From Chryseobacterium sp. LJ668 (GTDB lineage: Bacteria; Bacteroidota; Bacteroidia; Flavobacteriales; Weeksellaceae): a DNA stretch of 64,000 nucleotides. How positions within the stretch are numbered: position 1 is the stretch's first letter; every line of letters starts with the position of its first letter. Both the position numbers and the translations under genes were made by a program. The notes under the pieces were generated by a model that saw nothing but the letters and a program-made list of their open reading frames with translations, was not told where the DNA came from and ran no database searches. The DNA is taken from positions 682,001 to 746,000 of the forward strand of contig NZ_CP080443.1 of the NCBI RefSeq assembly GCF_019613955.1, read 5' to 3'. Positions 62,056 to 64,000 of the stretch are shown here, piece by piece.

Positions 62056-62550
62056 ATGAAAACAGGCGATAAAGTTTCGGTGGTAGATGAAGATTTGAGC
62101 GGAGTAGTCACATCTGTAAATGGAAATATCGTGGTTTTCAAAGATGAATATGGTTTTACCTATCAGTATCCGAAAGAAAAACTGGTTCCGAAAAACACAT
62201 CTCTTTATGAAAATATACAGGTGGTAAAAAAGGCAGAACCGAAAAAGATGACCTCTAAAAAACACGATAAAAATCCTTTGATTCTTGATTTACATTTTCA
62301 TAATTTGGTTAAAAATCCTAATGACTACGAAAGTTTTGAGAGATTGTTCATGCAAAAGGAAAAACTCGTTCAGACGATTAATTTCTGTAGAAAAAATCAT
62401 CTGAAAAGACTTGAGATCGTTCACGGTATTGGTGACGGTGTATTGCAGAAATTAGTCTGGGACGTGCTTGAAAGCCAAACCGGTCTGGATTTTTACAACA
62501 AAGAAATACTTCATCACCAATCGGGTGCGGTAATGGTAGAATTTCACTAA
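62056..62550 (+). CDS. Smr-domain (MutS2-like endonuclease domain) protein
   Basis: Taking ATG at 62056 gives 164 residues opening MKTGDKVSVVDEDLSGVVTS, a DUF2027-like N-terminal beta domain (about 1-60). A C-terminal Smr domain (about 85-164) follows, with LDLHFHNLV, the HGIGDGVLQKLV signature and SGAVMVEFH. Smr domains bind and often nick nucleic acid. The frame is open to 61972, but that 28-codon extension is made of repeat-like DNA, so the later ATG is preferred. Confidence 0.85.
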   Translation: MKTGDKVSVVDEDLSGVVTSVNGNIVVFKDEYGFTYQYPKEKLVPKNTSLYENIQVVKKAEPKKMTSKKHDKNPLILDLHFHNLVKNPNDYESFERLFMQKEKLVQTINFCRKNHLKRLEIVHGIGDGVLQKLVWDVLESQTGLDFYNKEILHHQSGAVMVEFH

Positions 62551-62555
62551 ATTTG
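62548..62555 (+). promoter_or_regulatory. -7 box (TAAATTTG) of the DUF3822 gene
   Basis: The box overlaps the TAA stop of the Smr gene and lies 13 nt before the ATG at 62569. Confidence 0.55.
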
Positions 62556-62568
62556 CAGCAATTAATAT

Positions 62569-63288
62569 ATGAACGTACTTACTTTACTTTTTACCAAAGA
62601 CGGGCTAACCTATCAGATTTCCAAGAACAAAAATGTTTTGGAAGAAAAGTCTTATCTCGTGAATGAAGAATCACCAGCAAATTTCATTACCGACCAACTG
62701 GAAGAAACTTTGCTGAAGCAAAGATATGATGAAGTATCTGTGATCTCCGCACTCAATCATTTTACTTTAATGCCGGAAGGTTTTTCTGAGCACGACGCAG
62801 GATATGACTTAATTGCTTTTAATGCGCCTGTTGATAGACAAAATGAAGAATTGATGCTTTCGGTAAACAAGAAATTCAAGGTTCAGTTTTATTATACTTT
62901 TCCGAAAAATTTTTATAAAAAAATCAAAGATCTTTCGATTCCTGTGAAATTTAATTTTTCGGGAGAGAAATTTTTAAACGCGATCCACAATAAAACAAGT
63001 AAAGAAATTCATATCAATCTTTATCAGAATCAGTGCGAGTTTTTTGCGATCGGTAACAAGAAAGTAATTTTATACAACAATCTTGATGTCAGCTCTGAAG
63101 TAGATTTTCTTTACTTCGTGATGTTTACTTTAAGTAAAATAGGTTTCGGAATCAACGACACCCACTTTTATGTATACGGAGAGACAACAGAAAACGAGAC
63201 GTTTATCTCAGAGCTTCAAAAGTTTGTGAAGAATCTGAAAATTGTTTTTGACAACATCCCGAATAAGAACTTTACATTAAATCCTTAA
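62569..63288 (+). CDS. DUF3822 family protein
   Basis: The 239-residue protein shows an ASKHA/actin-like layout in two halves, with LLFTKDGLTYQISKNKN at the start and KEIHINLYQNQCEFFAIGNK (about 145-164) beginning the second half. TLSKIGFGINDTHFYVYGET follows. DUF3822 proteins precede rsmD in many Flavobacteria (recalled), and a link to rRNA methylation is only suggested by that placement. No signal peptide, so cytoplasmic. Confidence 0.8.
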   Translation: MNVLTLLFTKDGLTYQISKNKNVLEEKSYLVNEESPANFITDQLEETLLKQRYDEVSVISALNHFTLMPEGFSEHDAGYDLIAFNAPVDRQNEELMLSVNKKFKVQFYYTFPKNFYKKIKDLSIPVKFNFSGEKFLNAIHNKTSKEIHINLYQNQCEFFAIGNKKVILYNNLDVSSEVDFLYFVMFTLSKIGFGINDTHFYVYGETTENETFISELQKFVKNLKIVFDNIPNKNFTLNP

Positions 63289-63297
63289 TCCATTATC

Positions 63298-63684
63298 ATG
63301 AATACAAAACTTTTATCTTTATTATTCCTTACGTTTGGTATATTCGTCTTTTCTCAAAAAGTGACAATTAAAAAAGACATTATATATTTAGATGCAAAAG
63401 AATGTTTAAAAATTACTGGAGACTCAAATAATGTATCTATTGTGGATTTAAATGGAAATGAAATAATTTTCTTAAAATTTATCCATAATTCAAGATATGG
63501 TTCAGTATATAATAAAATTACATTTTTAGGTCAAGGTCTCACACTTACCTCACAGTCTTATATTTTTAGCAAGAAATTACTTATTGAAAAATTAATAGAA
63601 AGTAAAGTTTTAAATAATTGTAAGCTGGATGAGGAAAAAGTAAATACATTTATTATGAAATATGATGAAAATATTGAAAGGTAA
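63298..63684 (+). CDS. Small secreted protein of unknown function
   Basis: The 128-residue product has a signal peptide ending FGIFVFSQ (about residue 19). A mainly beta-strand mature part follows with VSIVDLNGNEIIFLKFIHNS and ILIEKL-like helices near the end, and a C-terminal DEEKVNTFIMKYDE. No family is recognised. It separates the DUF3822 gene (9 bp) from rsmD (35 bp) and is more A/T-rich than either, so it may be a recent insertion. Confidence 0.65.
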   Translation: MNTKLLSLLFLTFGIFVFSQKVTIKKDIIYLDAKECLKITGDSNNVSIVDLNGNEIIFLKFIHNSRYGSVYNKITFLGQGLTLTSQSYIFSKKLLIEKLIESKVLNNCKLDEEKVNTFIMKYDENIER

Positions 63685-63719
63685 TTACTGAGAACTTTAA
63701 ATCAATTTCAAAATTTACT

Positions 63720-64000
63720 ATGTACAGAATAATTGCCGGCAAGTGGAAAGCCAAAAAAATAGCAGCTCCGAAAAACTTTGACGTAAGACCGACCACCGAC
63801 TTTGCAAAAGAAGCATTATTCAGCATTATCGAAAACACATACGATATGCAGGCTAGCTCTGTGCTTGATCTTTTTGCGGGAATCGGCTCGATTACTTTTG
63901 AATTTGCTTCAAGAGGCTGCATGGATCTGACATCGGTAGAACTGAATCCGAAGCATACATCATTTTTAAACTCTACTGCTGCCGAATTGGGATTCAGTTT
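63720..64000 (+). CDS. rsmD: 16S rRNA (guanine-N2)-methyltransferase RsmD, 3' end outside window
   Basis: The first 93 codons are visible. MYRIIAGKWKAKKIAAP is the RsmD opening, VRPTTDFAKEALFSII (about 26-41) the conserved RPT-x-REALF-like motif, and VLDLFAGIGSITFEFASRG (about 50-68) the SAM-binding glycine loop. RsmD methylates G966 of 16S rRNA. The gene continues past base 64000. Confidence 0.92.
   Translation, partial: MYRIIAGKWKAKKIAAPKNFDVRPTTDFAKEALFSIIENTYDMQASSVLDLFAGIGSITFEFASRGCMDLTSVELNPKHTSFLNSTAAELGFS

Overview
This window is AT-rich DNA from a member of the Bacteroidetes, most likely a Chryseobacterium-like flavobacterium. The support is a SusD/RagB protein heading a pectin locus, a type IX secretion tail on a nuclease, TAnnTTTG promoter boxes in front of many genes, a short NuoG, and families typical of the phylum (DUF349, DUF5606, DUF3822, DUF4861, YigZ, MazG). 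Genus-level placement is inference.

Bases 1-16.6 kb are a pectin utilisation locus. It begins inside a susD gene, followed by a strong hairpin and then a long same-strand run: pectin methylesterase, PL1 pectate lyase, DUF4861 protein, GH105, GH43, CE12 esterase, GH28, alpha/beta esterase, a second methylesterase, a second CE12 esterase, KdgF and another esterase. A PL10 pectate lyase faces this run, with a LacI-type operator candidate at its start. Together the enzymes would strip methyl and acetyl groups, cut homogalacturonan and rhamnogalacturonan, remove side chains and open unsaturated uronates. SusC and the sensor regulator are not in the window.

Bases 16.8-28.0 kb hold mostly housekeeping genes: a CAU tRNA, methylmalonyl-CoA epimerase, rbfA, an FtsX-like permease, a secreted endonuclease I with a type IX tail, aroE, a DUF349 protein, ribD, a YigZ protein, a zinc membrane protease, an acetyltransferase-like protein and a 58-residue membrane protein.

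Bases 28.1-42.5 kb carry a complete nuoA-N respiratory complex I operon. NuoG is short and lacks the molybdopterin-type domain, and an outer-membrane-barrel-like gene sits between nuoF and nuoG. Several of the intergenic spacers are built of degenerate short words.

Bases 42.5-47.5 kb are a compact accessory island that looks like phage defence: two AbiH genes in opposite orientation, a putative AbiC-like membrane protein, small unknown genes, and a broken phage head-morphogenesis (MuF-type) fragment. Three genes share a similar promoter and leader.

Bases 47.5-64 kb return to core-type genes: a GAF-like protein, an HD phosphohydrolase fused to a Pycsar-effector-type membrane domain, a giant metallophosphoesterase/outer-membrane protein divergent from it, an SdiA-regulated-type lipoprotein, mazG, a DUF5606 protein, def, ruvX, a SixA-like phosphatase, a serine hydrolase, a YfcE-like phosphoesterase, an Smr protein, a DUF3822 protein and the start of rsmD. 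Intergenic palindromic repeats are scattered throughout. One type is present twice (13.87 and 56.77 kb) with paired base changes in its stem.
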